The translations under genes were made by a program, and so were the position numbers. Positions 50,943 to 59,656 of a stretch of DNA of 64,000 nt are shown here, piece by piece. The first letter of the stretch is position 1; the number at the start of each line of letters is the position of its first letter. The notes beneath the pieces were generated by a model. It ran no database searches and was not told where the DNA came from. It worked only from the letters and a program-made list of their open reading frames with translations. This DNA comes from Trujillonella endophytica (GTDB lineage Bacteria > Actinomycetota > Actinomycetes > Mycobacteriales > Geodermatophilaceae). Where the stretch lies: assembly GCF_900110555.1 (NCBI RefSeq), contig NZ_FOEE01000001.1, positions 496,001 to 560,000 on the forward strand, in the 5' to 3' direction.

Positions 50943-51746
50943 TCAGGGGAGCTGCTGCCAGCGCGGGGCCGGCGTCCCGGTCACCCGTCCGGGCGCGAGC
51001 AGCGGGAAGTGGGCGCCGACGCCGGTCGTGCGCCCGTCGGCCAGCTCCCGCCACAGCCGCTGCCGGGTGCGGGCGGCGAGCGCGGGGTCGACGTCGGAGA
51101 AGGACCGCCAGCCCGGCTCGGCGTGCTGCACCGGGCAGGTGACGGTGTCACCGAGCAGCAGGAGCCGGTCGCCGCCCGAGGCCACGGCGACGCACAGGGA
51201 GCCCGGGGTGTGCCCGGGCGTCAGCACGGCCGTCACGCCGGGGGTCACCGTGGCGTCGGCGGCGAGGGGCCGCAGCCGCGGCGAGCCGGCCGGCGCGCGG
51301 AAGCCTGCGCGGACGTGGGCTGCCATCTCCCCGGGCCCCTCGACGAAGTGCTGCCGGTCGCCCTCGCCGAACCAGACGGTCGCCTGCGCGAAGACCGGGG
51401 CGCCGTCGAGGTCGAACAACCAGCCGACGTGGTCGGCGTGCAGGTGGGTGCAGACGACGTCGGTCACCTCGTCCGGCGCCACGCCGAGCGCCCGCAGTCC
51501 GGTCGGCAGCTGACCGCCGGCCAGCAGCATCCCGCCGGGCAGCTCCTGGGCCTCGGGGCCGAGCCCGGCGTCGACCAGGACGACGCGGTCGGCGGTGCGG
51601 ACGACGAAGCAGCCGATCGGCAGCCACGCGGCGCCGTCCCGGTCGAAGAGCTCGGGACGCTCGCCCGGCCCCGCCCCGAAATAGCCCGGCCGCGCGACGA
51701 AGGTCCCGTCGCTCACCGCGTCCACCCGGATGTCCCCGACCCGCAC
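50943..51746 (-). CDS. Metallo-beta-lactamase-fold hydrolase
   Basis: 267 aa from GTG 51746. The metal-binding signature is THLHADHVGWL, followed by GHTPGS, GDTV and a late GAHFPL. This matches the quorum-quenching lactonase/arylsulfatase-like MBL group rather than beta-lactamases. Substrate unknown. It forms a probable two-gene unit with the GH16-like gene. Confidence 0.88.
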   Translation of the reverse strand: MRVGDIRVDAVSDGTFVARPGYFGAGPGERPELFDRDGAAWLPIGCFVVRTADRVVLVDAGLGPEAQELPGGMLLAGGQLPTGLRALGVAPDEVTDVVCTHLHADHVGWLFDLDGAPVFAQATVWFGEGDRQHFVEGPGEMAAHVRAGFRAPAGSPRLRPLAADATVTPGVTAVLTPGHTPGSLCVAVASGGDRLLLLGDTVTCPVQHAEPGWRSFSDVDPALAARTRQRLWRELADGRTTGVGAHFPLLAPGRVTGTPAPRWQQLP

Positions 51747-51796
51747 CGGCCCTCCTCGTGTCCGCGGCCGGTGCCATCCTGGCGCACGATGGCCCG

Positions 51797-52738
51797 GTGA
51801 AGCTGCTGCTGCCCGACTCGCTGCCGCTGGCCCCGGCGCTGCCCGGCGGCGTGACCGCGGTGACCTACGCCGCCGCCGCGCCCGTGCCCGACGAGCACCT
51901 CGACGCCGAGGCGCTGGTGGTGTGGGGGAGCGGGACGCCGGAGCTGTCGGCCGTGGCCGGCCGGATGCCGCGGCTGCGGTGGGTGCAGTCGCTGGCTGCC
52001 GGTCCCGACGCCGTCCTCGCGGCGGGCTTCCCGGGCGGCGTCGTCGTCACGTCGGGCGCGGGCCTGCACGACGCGACCGTGACCGAGCACGCGCTGGCGC
52101 TGGTCCTCGCGCTGGTGCGCCGGCTGCCGGCGGCCGCGCGGGCGCAGGCCGGGCACCGCTGGGCCCGCGAGCTGGGCGGCCTGCAGCCGCTGCACCCCGA
52201 GGGGCCGGTGACCACGCTGCTGGGCGCGCGGGTGCTCGTCTGGGGCTTCGGCGCGATCGCGTCGACGCTGGCGCCGGTGCTGGGCGCGCTGGGCGCCTCG
52301 GTCGCGGGGGTGGCCCGCAGCGCCGGGGAGCGGGCGGGCTTCCCCGTGGTCGCGGAGGCCGATCTCGACGGCGAGCTGGCGCGCACCGACGTCCTGGTGA
52401 TGCTGCTGCCGGCCACCGACGCGACGCGGCACGCGCTGGACGCCGGCCGGCTGGCCGCGCTGCCCGCGCACGCCTACGTGGTGAACGTCGGCCGGGGGAC
52501 GACGGTGGACGAGGAGGCGCTGGTCGCCGCGCTCGCGGCGGGCCGTCTCGCGGGGGCCGCGCTGGACGTCACCGGGACCGAACCGCTGCCGCCGGAGTCC
52601 GCGCTGTGGGAGGCGCCGGGGCTGCTGCTCACACCGCACGCGGCCGGCGGGCGGCCGGTGGGGGCCGACGCGCTGATCGAGGCGAACCTCGCGGCGCTGC
52701 TCGCCGGGGAGGCGTTGCGCAACGTCGTCGAGCGCTGA
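51797..52738 (+). CDS. D-isomer-specific 2-hydroxyacid dehydrogenase
   Basis: 313 aa from GTG 51797. NAD-binding VLVWGFGAIAS (GxGxxG with a final Ala), catalytic Arg in VNVGRGTTVDEEAL, Glu in DVTGTEPLP and His in LLTPHAAGG. It reduces a 2-oxoacid or oxidises a D-2-hydroxyacid. A start at 51758 is possible but would nearly touch the divergent MBL gene. No partner genes define the acid. Confidence 0.88.
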   Translation: MKLLLPDSLPLAPALPGGVTAVTYAAAAPVPDEHLDAEALVVWGSGTPELSAVAGRMPRLRWVQSLAAGPDAVLAAGFPGGVVVTSGAGLHDATVTEHALALVLALVRRLPAAARAQAGHRWARELGGLQPLHPEGPVTTLLGARVLVWGFGAIASTLAPVLGALGASVAGVARSAGERAGFPVVAEADLDGELARTDVLVMLLPATDATRHALDAGRLAALPAHAYVVNVGRGTTVDEEALVAALAAGRLAGAALDVTGTEPLPPESALWEAPGLLLTPHAAGGRPVGADALIEANLAALLAGEALRNVVER

Positions 52739-52755
52739 CGCGCCCGGCGGGGCCG

Positions 52756-53175
52756 TCAGGCGGTGAGGACGTCGCGGCGCTGCAGCCGCACGCGGCGCCG
52801 CTCGCGCTCGGACAGGCCGCCCCAGATGCCGAAGCGCTCGTCGCTGGCGAGGGCGAACTCCAGGCACTCGGCCCGCACGGTGCAGCCCGTGCACACGCGC
52901 TTGGCCTCGCGGGTCGAGCCGCCCTTCTCCGGGAAGAAGGCCTCGGGGTCGGTCTCGGCGCACAGGGCGTCCAGCCGCCACGCCTCCTCGCCGGCGTCGG
53001 CGTCGGCGTCCGTCCACGCTCCCGCGGGGAGCTCGGCGGCGAAGACCGACGGCGCGGAGTCGGCGGCGTAACCGTCGTAGGCCGGTGCGAAGGTCCAGGC
53101 GGAGGTCGGGTCGCCGTGGTCGGCGGGGAAGCCCTCGGTGATCAGGCTCAGGTGGGAACGCGTGAAGGTGGACAC
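52756..53175 (-). CDS. whiB2: WhiB-family [4Fe-4S] regulator, WhiB2 (WhmD) type
   Basis: 139 aa from GTG 53175. Cluster ligands are Cys72, Cys95, Cys98 and Cys104; the block DPEAFFPEKGGSTREAKRVC and the GIWGG turn (116-120) with LSERERRRVR match the WhiB2/WhmD subgroup that controls septation (WhiB in Streptomyces, WhmD in mycobacteria). It acts in the cytoplasm, binding sigma factor region 4 and DNA. The N-terminal 65 residues are acidic and variable. A palindrome at 53242 lies upstream. The neighbour is a DivIVA-like coiled-coil gene, consistent with cell-division context. Confidence 0.9.
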   Translation of the reverse strand: MSTFTRSHLSLITEGFPADHGDPTSAWTFAPAYDGYAADSAPSVFAAELPAGAWTDADADAGEEAWRLDALCAETDPEAFFPEKGGSTREAKRVCTGCTVRAECLEFALASDERFGIWGGLSERERRRVRLQRRDVLTA

Positions 53176-53241
53176 GGGGAAGCTCCTCGGGCGGATGTCT
53201 GAGGCGCTCTCCGTGTGACGGAGGGGTACGCCCTGGCTGCT

Positions 53242-53259
53242 TTCCGTGACGTTACGGAA
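53242..53259. promoter_or_regulatory. Palindrome upstream of whiB2
   Basis: TTCCGTGACGTTACGGAA is an 18-bp near-perfect palindrome (6-bp perfect outer arms, two inner mismatches) 67 bp upstream of the whiB2 start. Position and symmetry suggest an operator, or part of the promoter. Confidence 0.4.
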
Positions 53260-53345
53260 CCGAGACCCGTGCGGGCACCGCGGAAGTCAACGAAACAACG
53301 CCGTCCGATTGGCGGATCCTGCACCTCGTCCGGAGAGCGCGCAGG

Positions 53346-54311
53346 TCAGGCCACGGGGAGGGCGCCCGACCGGTGCCGCAGCCCGCCCAGCACGCGGCGC
53401 AGCGGATGCGGCGCCGGCGCGGGGGTGGACGGGGCCCCCTCGGCCAGCCGGCCGATCTCGGCGGTGAGCGCGGCCCGCTGCTGGTCGAGCCGGTCCAGCT
53501 CCGCCAGCAGGGCGGCGCGGCGCTCGGCGGCCGTCCGGTCCAGGTGCGCCCGCTCGGCGGCCGCCGCGTCGTCGGCCCGCCGCCGCTGCGCCCGCGCGGT
53601 GTCGAGCATGGCGACCGCCTCGGCGCGCGCCCGGAGGAGAACGGCGGCGGCGTCCGCCACGGCCGCCTCGTGGAGCTCCCCGGCCCGGGCGAGGGCGCGC
53701 TGCTCGACGCGGAGCGCCTCCTCCCGGAGGTCGGCCGCCGCCCGGTGCGCGCCGCTGAGCGTCGTCTCGGCCTCGACGAGGATCCGGTCGGCCTCCGCGG
53801 TCACCGCGGTCGCCGTCGCGGTGGCATCGGCGACCAGTCGGGTGGCGCCGGTCTGTGCGGCGAGGACGGTCTCGTCCGCCCGCGCGAGCAGTCGCTGCGA
53901 CCGGGCGGCCGCGGCGGCGGCCTCGGCGCGGGCCTCGGCCCGGATGTCCTCCGCCTCGTCGGCCGCGGTGGCGAGCAGGTCGCCGATCCGCCGCGAGGCC
54001 GACAGCAGCTCGCCGCCCCCGGCGGAGTGGCTCAGCAGCTGCCGGGCCTCGTCGAGCGCGGCGCGGGTGCTGAGGTGCCGGGCCATGAGGGAGTCGAGCT
54101 CGCGCTCGGCCGCGGTCAGCTCGCCCTCGGCCCACTGGACGTAGGTGTCGACCTGGAAGCGGTCGTAGCCGGCCACGGCCCGGCCGAACATCGGCCCGGC
54201 GCCGAGCACCGACGGCAGGTCGCCGGCGACGTTGGGCCGCAGCCGCTCCGTGCGCACCTCCTCGCCGGGTGCCGGCACGGCTCGCGCCGGATCGTCGAGC
54301 TGGACGCTCAT
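53346..54311 (-). CDS. DivIVA-domain-like Ala-rich coiled-coil protein
   Basis: 321 aa from ATG 54311 with GGAGGAG 7 nt upstream. GRAVAGYDRFQVDTYVQWAE near residue 50 resembles the DivIVA N-terminal turn (GYD..QVD). Residues about 75-275 are an unbroken Ala/Glu/Arg coiled coil. A Pro-rich stretch and a basic RRVLGGLRHR tail close it. Such proteins scaffold poles, septa or membrane curvature. Adjacent to whiB2, which fits a role in division or differentiation; that link is inference. Confidence 0.7.
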   Translation of the reverse strand: MSVQLDDPARAVPAPGEEVRTERLRPNVAGDLPSVLGAGPMFGRAVAGYDRFQVDTYVQWAEGELTAAERELDSLMARHLSTRAALDEARQLLSHSAGGGELLSASRRIGDLLATAADEAEDIRAEARAEAAAAAARSQRLLARADETVLAAQTGATRLVADATATATAVTAEADRILVEAETTLSGAHRAAADLREEALRVEQRALARAGELHEAAVADAAAVLLRARAEAVAMLDTARAQRRRADDAAAAERAHLDRTAAERRAALLAELDRLDQQRAALTAEIGRLAEGAPSTPAPAPHPLRRVLGGLRHRSGALPVA

Positions 54312-54527
54312 CGGGATCTCCTCCACAGTTCGGCCTCGAACCGCGGAAGTTACGGCGCCGAGGGGCCGGTCCGTCCCGTTCCGGTACGGGGATCACTCCG
54401 CCGGGGCAGAGGCGTCGCCTCGTCCGGTGCGCCGCCTCCCGGGTGGTCGCAGAGCGTGACTCGCTCGGGCGGGTGAGGTGCCGGCCCGCGGGGTTCGAAC
54501 GGCCCCGCCGTCGGGCACGCTCGCCCC

Positions 54528-54767
54528 ATGACAGACGTCTCGGCGGTCCCCGGCGACCTCACCGTGCCGCTCCTGACGGGCTGGGAGCTCGTCGCGGGCG
54601 GGTTGGTGCTGCTGCTCGTGCTGGTCGCGGCCGTCGTGGTGCTCGGTGCGTCCCGGGCCGGCCGCGGGGAGCGCGCCGACTGGGAGGCCTGGCTGGACGG
54701 CCGGTCCCGCCGGGCGGACGACGCGGCCCCGGGGTCCGAGGAGCGGGTGGCCCGGACCGCCGGCTGA
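54528..54767 (+). CDS. Small single-span membrane protein, hypothetical
   Basis: 79 aa from ATG 54528. One strong helix (about 20-42: LVAGGLVLLLVLVAAVVVLG) with an acidic N-side and a charged C-terminal tail. No family recognised. CACGCT six nt before the ATG could be a leaderless -10. Confidence 0.5.
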   Translation: MTDVSAVPGDLTVPLLTGWELVAGGLVLLLVLVAAVVVLGASRAGRGERADWEAWLDGRSRRADDAAPGSEERVARTAG

Positions 54768-54814
54768 GCGGCCCGGGGATCGACGCCGCGCCGGCCCGGT
54801 GCTGCACTGGGGTG

Positions 54815-55165
54815 ATGGCGAGCTACGTCGTGAACCCGGCCGGCCTCGCGCACGCCCGGGAGCTGATCGAGGCGCGCCGCTACGTGCTGCGCAGCGAGTG
54901 GGGGCGCGTGCAGCCCTCCGCCGAGGAGGAGAACCGCTACCTCGCGCGGCACACGTGGGCGGAGTACGGCGCCTGGCATCTCGCGCTGACCGACGGGGCG
55001 GGCGAGGAGACCAAGGGGCGGTACGCCTTCGTCTACGGCGACTTCCGCCGCGTGCACCGGATGGGCATCGTCGCCTGCCACTACCGGGCGGCGGAATGGG
55101 GCCACAAGGAGGTCGAGCTGGCCGCCCACGACCTGCTGCAGCTGCTCGACGCCGTCCGTGCCTGA
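54815..55165 (+). CDS. Conserved hypothetical protein
   Basis: 116 aa from ATG 54815 (GTG at 54812 is also in frame). Soluble, with a helix-rich N-terminus (AHARELIEARRYVLRSEW), EENRYLARHTWAEYGAWHLAL, and EETKGRYAFVYGDFRRVHR. The composition and defined secondary pattern look like a real, folded actinobacterial protein. I do not recognise a family. Terminated by the palindrome at 55181. Confidence 0.65.
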   Translation: MASYVVNPAGLAHARELIEARRYVLRSEWGRVQPSAEEENRYLARHTWAEYGAWHLALTDGAGEETKGRYAFVYGDFRRVHRMGIVACHYRAAEWGHKEVELAAHDLLQLLDAVRA

Positions 55166-55180
55166 GTCGTGGGAACGGGC

Positions 55181-55212
55181 GGCGGCCCCGGGGAAGCTTC
55201 CCCGGGGCCGCC
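55181..55212. terminator. Perfect 32-bp palindrome, bidirectional terminator
   Basis: Arms GGCGGCCCCGGGGAAG and CTTCCCCGGGGCCGCC abut with no spacer. As RNA it would form a stem with a 4-nt loop. It separates the convergent genes ending at 55165 and 55247. Confidence 0.8.
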
Positions 55213-55246
55213 GGTCGTGCGGTTGCGCCCTCGCGGGGCGCGGCGG

Positions 55247-56305
55247 TCAGGCCGCCGCGGTCGAGCCCGCGCCGGAGCGGTCCCGCGGGCTGCCGCCGGT
55301 CCGCCGGGCCGCGCGTACGGCCAGCAGGATCGCCGCGATCAGCAGCAGCAGGCCGAGCACCAGGGCGACGATCGGCAGGATCGTGCCGATGAGGTTCAGC
55401 AGGCTGGAGTCGTCACCGACGTCCCCGCCCCGCTCCTCGATCGAATCCTCCGTCGAGTCGACCTCGATCGTCGCGAACGTCACGACGACGGGGTAGCCGC
55501 CGAAGTCCAGCGTCCCGGTGATCACCTGGGTGCTGCCGCCGGCGATCGTGGCGCCCAGCTCCTGGTCGGCCGCGACGCGCGTGGTGGTCTGCGAGGTCCA
55601 GGCGATCGGGACCTCCTCGGGCAGCGCCGCGACGATGGCGTCCAGGTTGGCAGTCAGCTCTGGGTCCACCGACTCCGCGAGCCCGGGCGCGAGCGCGGCC
55701 AGCGACTTCGGCAGCGACGCCGGCAGGCCGAGCGCGTCCGGGTCGGCCAGCTCGCCGTCGGCGACGGACTCGTAGAGGTAGACGTCGCGGCCGCCCAGGG
55801 TGTCCTCGCCCAGGTAGGTCACGTCCTCGTGCTGCAGCGTGTACTGGTCCCAGTAGGTGTAGACGCCGCTCTCGGGCTCGGGGTCCACCGGGAACGTGAA
55901 GACCAGGCCCTCGGCGTCGGTGACGTCCTCGGCGCCGTCCGGTGCGGGGCCCGCCTCGGCGGTCTCGCGGTCGACGTTGAAGACGACCTCGGTGACGGCC
56001 GGCTCCCCGTCGCCGACGGTGCGCACGTCGGTGCGGCGGACCAGCTCGGTGTCTCCGTCGACGTCCTCGGCCTCCACCTGGCGGGTGGCCTGGATGGGCA
56101 CGTCCGACGCGAGCAGGTCGCCGCCACCGCCCGAGAGCGCCGCCGGGTTGATGCCGTTGTAGGTCCCCTCGAAGCGGAGGGTGACGTCCAGGTCCTCGGG
56201 GAGCTTGGTCACGCTCGGGACGACGACGAAGCGGACGACGGCGGCGGCGACGATGAGCAGCACGCCGACGACGGCCAGGATGATGGAGCTACGGGTCAAT
56301 CTCAC
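55247..56305 (-). CDS. DUF3068 (PorA-like) membrane-anchored protein
   Basis: 352 aa from GTG 56305. An N-terminal helix (SSIILAVVGVLLIVAAAVV) is followed by an extracytoplasmic beta-rich domain of about 270 residues and a C-terminal helix (TILPIVALVLGLLLLIAAIL) with a basic tail. VRFVVVPSVTKLPEDLDVTL and YWDQYTLQHEDVTYLGED are DUF3068 hallmarks. The family is actinobacterial and sometimes named porin PorA family; function unknown. Two TM anchors argue against a classical porin. Confidence 0.82.
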   Translation of the reverse strand: MRLTRSSIILAVVGVLLIVAAAVVRFVVVPSVTKLPEDLDVTLRFEGTYNGINPAALSGGGGDLLASDVPIQATRQVEAEDVDGDTELVRRTDVRTVGDGEPAVTEVVFNVDRETAEAGPAPDGAEDVTDAEGLVFTFPVDPEPESGVYTYWDQYTLQHEDVTYLGEDTLGGRDVYLYESVADGELADPDALGLPASLPKSLAALAPGLAESVDPELTANLDAIVAALPEEVPIAWTSQTTTRVAADQELGATIAGGSTQVITGTLDFGGYPVVVTFATIEVDSTEDSIEERGGDVGDDSSLLNLIGTILPIVALVLGLLLLIAAILLAVRAARRTGGSPRDRSGAGSTAAA

Positions 56306-56422
56306 TGCACGCGACTCCGGACTCGTGTGGTTGCAAACACCACGAGTGTGCTTGCCCACGTGCGCTTTCGCCGCACGGGGGTGCGCCGTGTCACGGCAGC
56401 GTGATCCACGCCTCAGCTCCGG

Positions 56423-56593
56423 TCAAGCGGGCTCGGGCACCCCGCCCGGGTCGCCGCCGGGGTCGTCGGGGGTCGCCTCGATCGGGGGCGGCGGGAGCGG
56501 CTGCGGAGCGTCGGGGAGCAGTTCGGCCGGATCGTCGGGCACGGGCTGGTCCGGATCGATCTCGGGACCCGGCTCGGGCAGGGGGGACACCAT
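56423..56593 (-). CDS. Possible Pro/Asp-rich short protein
   Basis: 56 aa from ATG 56593, almost wholly Pro, Asp, Glu and Gly. It fills a gap between genes but lacks a clear ribosome site or recognisable family. Low-complexity composition makes a chance frame possible. Confidence 0.25.
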   Translation of the reverse strand: MVSPLPEPGPEIDPDQPVPDDPAELLPDAPQPLPPPPIEATPDDPGGDPGGVPEPA

Positions 56594-56910
56594 CCGTCGA
56601 GTCAACCAGCGCGGCGCGGGTCCGGCGATCGGGCCGGATGACCTCCCGGCGGCTAGGATGGGCTCGGCGCCGTCCATCAGGTGGACACCGCGGGGCCGGC
56701 GACGCCGGTGCCCGGGGCGGGGCCGGCCGCGACCGGCGGCCCGGGTTCGGCGCCGGAGACGGATCGACGGTCCGCGAGGCAGTGCCTCGGTGGAACCGGC
56801 GGGGAGCGCGGCCCGGGGCGTCCCGGGTGCTCCCGGTGCCGTCCGGCGATCGCCGGGCGGTGCGCAGCGTCCGGCCGGGGGACCGTGCCCGGCATTCAGA
56901 GGAGAACTTC

Positions 56911-59031
56911 TTGGCTCGACCAGGCCAGCGCGGCACTCGCCGCCCCGCCCCGCGCGCCCAGCGACGCGACCGCGCGGACGTCATCTCGGTGCTGGCCCGC
57001 GCCGTGCGCGAGGTCGAGGCGGCCGCCCAGCGGGGCCGGATCACGCCGGCCACGCGCACGACGTTCCAGGTGGTGGCGCTGCTGCTGCGCGAGGAGCGGG
57101 CCCGGGTGCAGGCGGACGCGACCCTCGGCGACGCCCGCCGGACCGAGCAGCTCAAGCGCCTCGAGGGGATCGCGACGATCCTCGCCACGACCGCCGTCCG
57201 GGAGGCCGGGCTGCTCGCGCTGCTCGCCGAGGACGCCGTCGTCACCGACTCGGCCAGGTCGCTGCGCCGGGAGATGCTGCGCCAGGCCGGCATCGAGCCC
57301 GAACCGGAGCCCGCCCCGCCGACCTCCCCCTTCCTGTCCTCGACGACGGCCAACGAGCACCGGGTGGTGCCGCAGTCGGTCATCTCCCGGCAGCTGGCGA
57401 ACCCGTTCCTGGCCCCCGACTTCTCGGCCGCGGCCCCGCAGCGGAGCACCCGGGCGGGGCGCCTGGCGGGTTGGGAGCTGCTCGGCCCGCTGCTGAGCTC
57501 GTTCGAGCGGGCCGGCAGCGGCGAGCCGGCGTGCATGCCCCTCCCCGCGCCGTCGACCCGCTTCACCCCGCGCGGCGCCGAGCTGATGCCGCACCAGGCG
57601 CAACTGGTGGCCGCGGCCGCCGCCGGGCACCGCACGTTCCTGCTCGCCGACGAGCCGGGTCTGGGCAAGACGGCCCAGGCACTGCTCGCTGCCGAGGCGG
57701 CCGGCGCCTATCCGCTGCTGGCGGTCGTGCCGAACGTCGTCAAGACCAACTGGGCCCGCGAGGCGCAGCTGTGGACCCCGCAGCGCGCGGCCACCGTCAT
57801 CCACGGCAACGGCGAGACGATCGACGGCTTCGCCGACATCGTCGTCGTCAACTACGAGGTGCTCGACCGGCACGTCGGGTGGATCGGCGACTTCGGCTTC
57901 CGCGGCATGGTGGTGGACGAGGCCCACTTCATCAAGAACAAGTCCTCGCAGCGCTCCCAGCACGTCCTGGAGCTCTCCGAGCGCATCCGGTCCCGGACCC
58001 CGCGCCCGCTGCTGATGGCGCTCACCGGGACCCCGCTGATCAACGACATCGACGACTTCCGCGCCATCTGGCAGTTCCTCGGCTGGATGGACGACGCCAA
58101 GCCGCTCGGCGAGCTCATGGCGGCCCTGGAGGACACCGGCCTGACGCCGGCCGACCCGGGTTTCTATGCCGCGGCCCGGACGGCGGTCATCGACCTGGGC
58201 ATCGTCCGGCGGCGCAAGGTCGACGTGGCCGCCGACATCCCGGCGCGCCGCATCGCCGACCTCCCCGTCGAGCTCGACGGCGCGGCCGGCCGCTCGATCC
58301 GCGCCGCCGAGCGGGATCTCGCCCGCCGGATGGTGAAGCGGTACGAGACCGCGCTCGCCGCGCGCTCGACGGTCGACGACGCCGACGGCATCGACCCGGA
58401 CCTGGTGCGCCGGGTGGCCCGGGCGGAGCTGAAGGACGCCGCCACGTCGACCGGCGAGAACGTCTTCAGCATGATGCGGCGGATCGGCCGGGCCAAGGCC
58501 GGCCTCGCCGCCGACTACGCGGCCCAGCTGGCCCGTAGCGCCGGCAAGGTCGTCTTCTTCGCCAAGCACGTCGACGTCATGGACGCCGCGGAGGAGACGT
58601 TCGACAAGCTGGGCATCCGCTACTCCTCCATCCGCGGTGACCAGACGTCGTCGGCGCGGCAGAAGAACATCGACGCCTTCGTGAAGGACGCCGAGGTCGC
58701 CGTCGCCGTCTGCTCGCTCACCGCGGCCGGCGTGGGACTGAACCTGCAGGTCGCGTCGAACATCGTGCTGGCGGAGCTGTCCTGGACCGACGCGGAGCAG
58801 ACCCAGGCCATCGACCGCAGCCACCGCATCGGCCAGACCGAGCCGGTGACCGCGTGGCGGATCATCGCCGCGCAGACGATCGACGCCCGGATCGCCGAGC
58901 TGATCGACAGCAAGGCGGGGCTCGCCGCCCGGGCGCTCGACGGCTCGGACGAGGAGATCGCGTCGTCCTCCGACGTGCAGCTCGAGGCGCTGGTCGCCCT
59001 CCTGACCGACGCGCTGGCGGTCCCGGCGTAG
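56911..59031 (+). CDS. SNF2-family ATPase (SMARCAL1-like)
   Basis: 706 aa from TTG 56911. AGAGGAG lies 7 nt upstream and no ATG or GTG fits, so the rare TTG start is well supported. A helical N-terminal 230 residues precede the SF2 core: motif I DEPGLGKTAQ (Lys253), II DEAHF, III TGTPL, and VI QAIDRSHRIGQTEPVTAW. DEPGLGKT rather than DEMGLGKT is seen in the SMARCAL1/HARP branch, which remodels branched DNA. The role is probably DNA repair or chromosome maintenance. It is convergent with a Cys-rich microprotein gene. Confidence 0.88.
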   Translation: MARPGQRGTRRPAPRAQRRDRADVISVLARAVREVEAAAQRGRITPATRTTFQVVALLLREERARVQADATLGDARRTEQLKRLEGIATILATTAVREAGLLALLAEDAVVTDSARSLRREMLRQAGIEPEPEPAPPTSPFLSSTTANEHRVVPQSVISRQLANPFLAPDFSAAAPQRSTRAGRLAGWELLGPLLSSFERAGSGEPACMPLPAPSTRFTPRGAELMPHQAQLVAAAAAGHRTFLLADEPGLGKTAQALLAAEAAGAYPLLAVVPNVVKTNWAREAQLWTPQRAATVIHGNGETIDGFADIVVVNYEVLDRHVGWIGDFGFRGMVVDEAHFIKNKSSQRSQHVLELSERIRSRTPRPLLMALTGTPLINDIDDFRAIWQFLGWMDDAKPLGELMAALEDTGLTPADPGFYAAARTAVIDLGIVRRRKVDVAADIPARRIADLPVELDGAAGRSIRAAERDLARRMVKRYETALAARSTVDDADGIDPDLVRRVARAELKDAATSTGENVFSMMRRIGRAKAGLAADYAAQLARSAGKVVFFAKHVDVMDAAEETFDKLGIRYSSIRGDQTSSARQKNIDAFVKDAEVAVAVCSLTAAGVGLNLQVASNIVLAELSWTDAEQTQAIDRSHRIGQTEPVTAWRIIAAQTIDARIAELIDSKAGLAARALDGSDEEIASSSDVQLEALVALLTDALAVPA

Positions 59032-59050
59032 TCGGTCGGGGCCGTCGCGC

Positions 59051-59218
59051 TCAGGCGGTCCGGCAGACGCATCCCCGGTCGAGCTCCGAGATCGCGGTCG
59101 CGCGGCAGTAGCGCAGGCCGACGGCGTCGTGGGCGGCCAGGGGGTGCGGGCAGGCGCCGCACGCGGGCCCGGCGCTCGGGGCGGGGACGGTCGGCGCGGG
59201 CGCGGTCAGCGCGGGCAT
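59051..59218 (-). CDS. Cys/His-rich microprotein (CxxCPHPL family), copy 2
   Basis: 55 aa from ATG 59218. A Pro/Ala N-terminus of 18 residues leads to CGACPHPLAAHD, GLRYCRATA and LDRGCVCRTA. Every Cys, both His, the HPL and the RGCVCR spacing are the same as in 48901-49092. It ends 20 bp from the SNF2 gene stop and follows the SFPASDPP gene by 37 bp, so these two small genes form a mini-operon. Metal binding is likely; function unknown. Confidence 0.7.
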   Translation of the reverse strand: MPALTAPAPTVPAPSAGPACGACPHPLAAHDAVGLRYCRATAISELDRGCVCRTA

Positions 59219-59255
59219 GGTGCTCCTTCGTTCGCGGGGAGGGGCCGGGGGCGGC

Positions 59256-59420
59256 TCACCAGGTCGGCGGCGGGTCGCTGGCCGGGAACGACTGCATGCC
59301 CCACTCGTCCACCCGGTCGAGGACCTCGGCCGCGGGGGCCGGGGCCGGTCGGGGCCGGGGGGCGGAGGCCGCGTCGCGGGCCGGCGTCCGGGGGCGTGGG
59401 GGAGCGAGGGTGAGGGGCAC
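59256..59420 (-). CDS. Microprotein with terminal SFPASDPP motif
   Basis: 54 aa from GTG 59420, with a perfect GGAGG six nt upstream. A Pro/Ala/Arg-rich half is followed by VLDRVDEWGMQSFPASDPP at the C-terminus. The 'E-x-x-SFPASDPP' ending recurs in short proteins of many bacteria, without a known function. It is the first gene of the mini-operon with the Cys-rich microprotein. Confidence 0.65.
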   Translation of the reverse strand: MPLTLAPPRPRTPARDAASAPRPRPAPAPAAEVLDRVDEWGMQSFPASDPPPTW

Positions 59421-59656
59421 GGCGGTCCTCCGTCGGGTCGTGGCGGGTGCTCTCGGGTGCACCTCCAGCGTGGCTCGCGACGGCGCCCGGTTCCAGGGTC
59501 GGGGCCGGACGATTCGGGGCGTCGTCCCTGCCGGTCGCCGGCAGCCGGACCGCTCCGGCCCCCTGTCACGACGAGCCCGGCATGCCGGACGTCGGCAACC
59601 GGTTCGGAGCGCGAGGCGGCGGGGGGCCGGCGCGGTGCCACTGGCAGGCTCCGACC

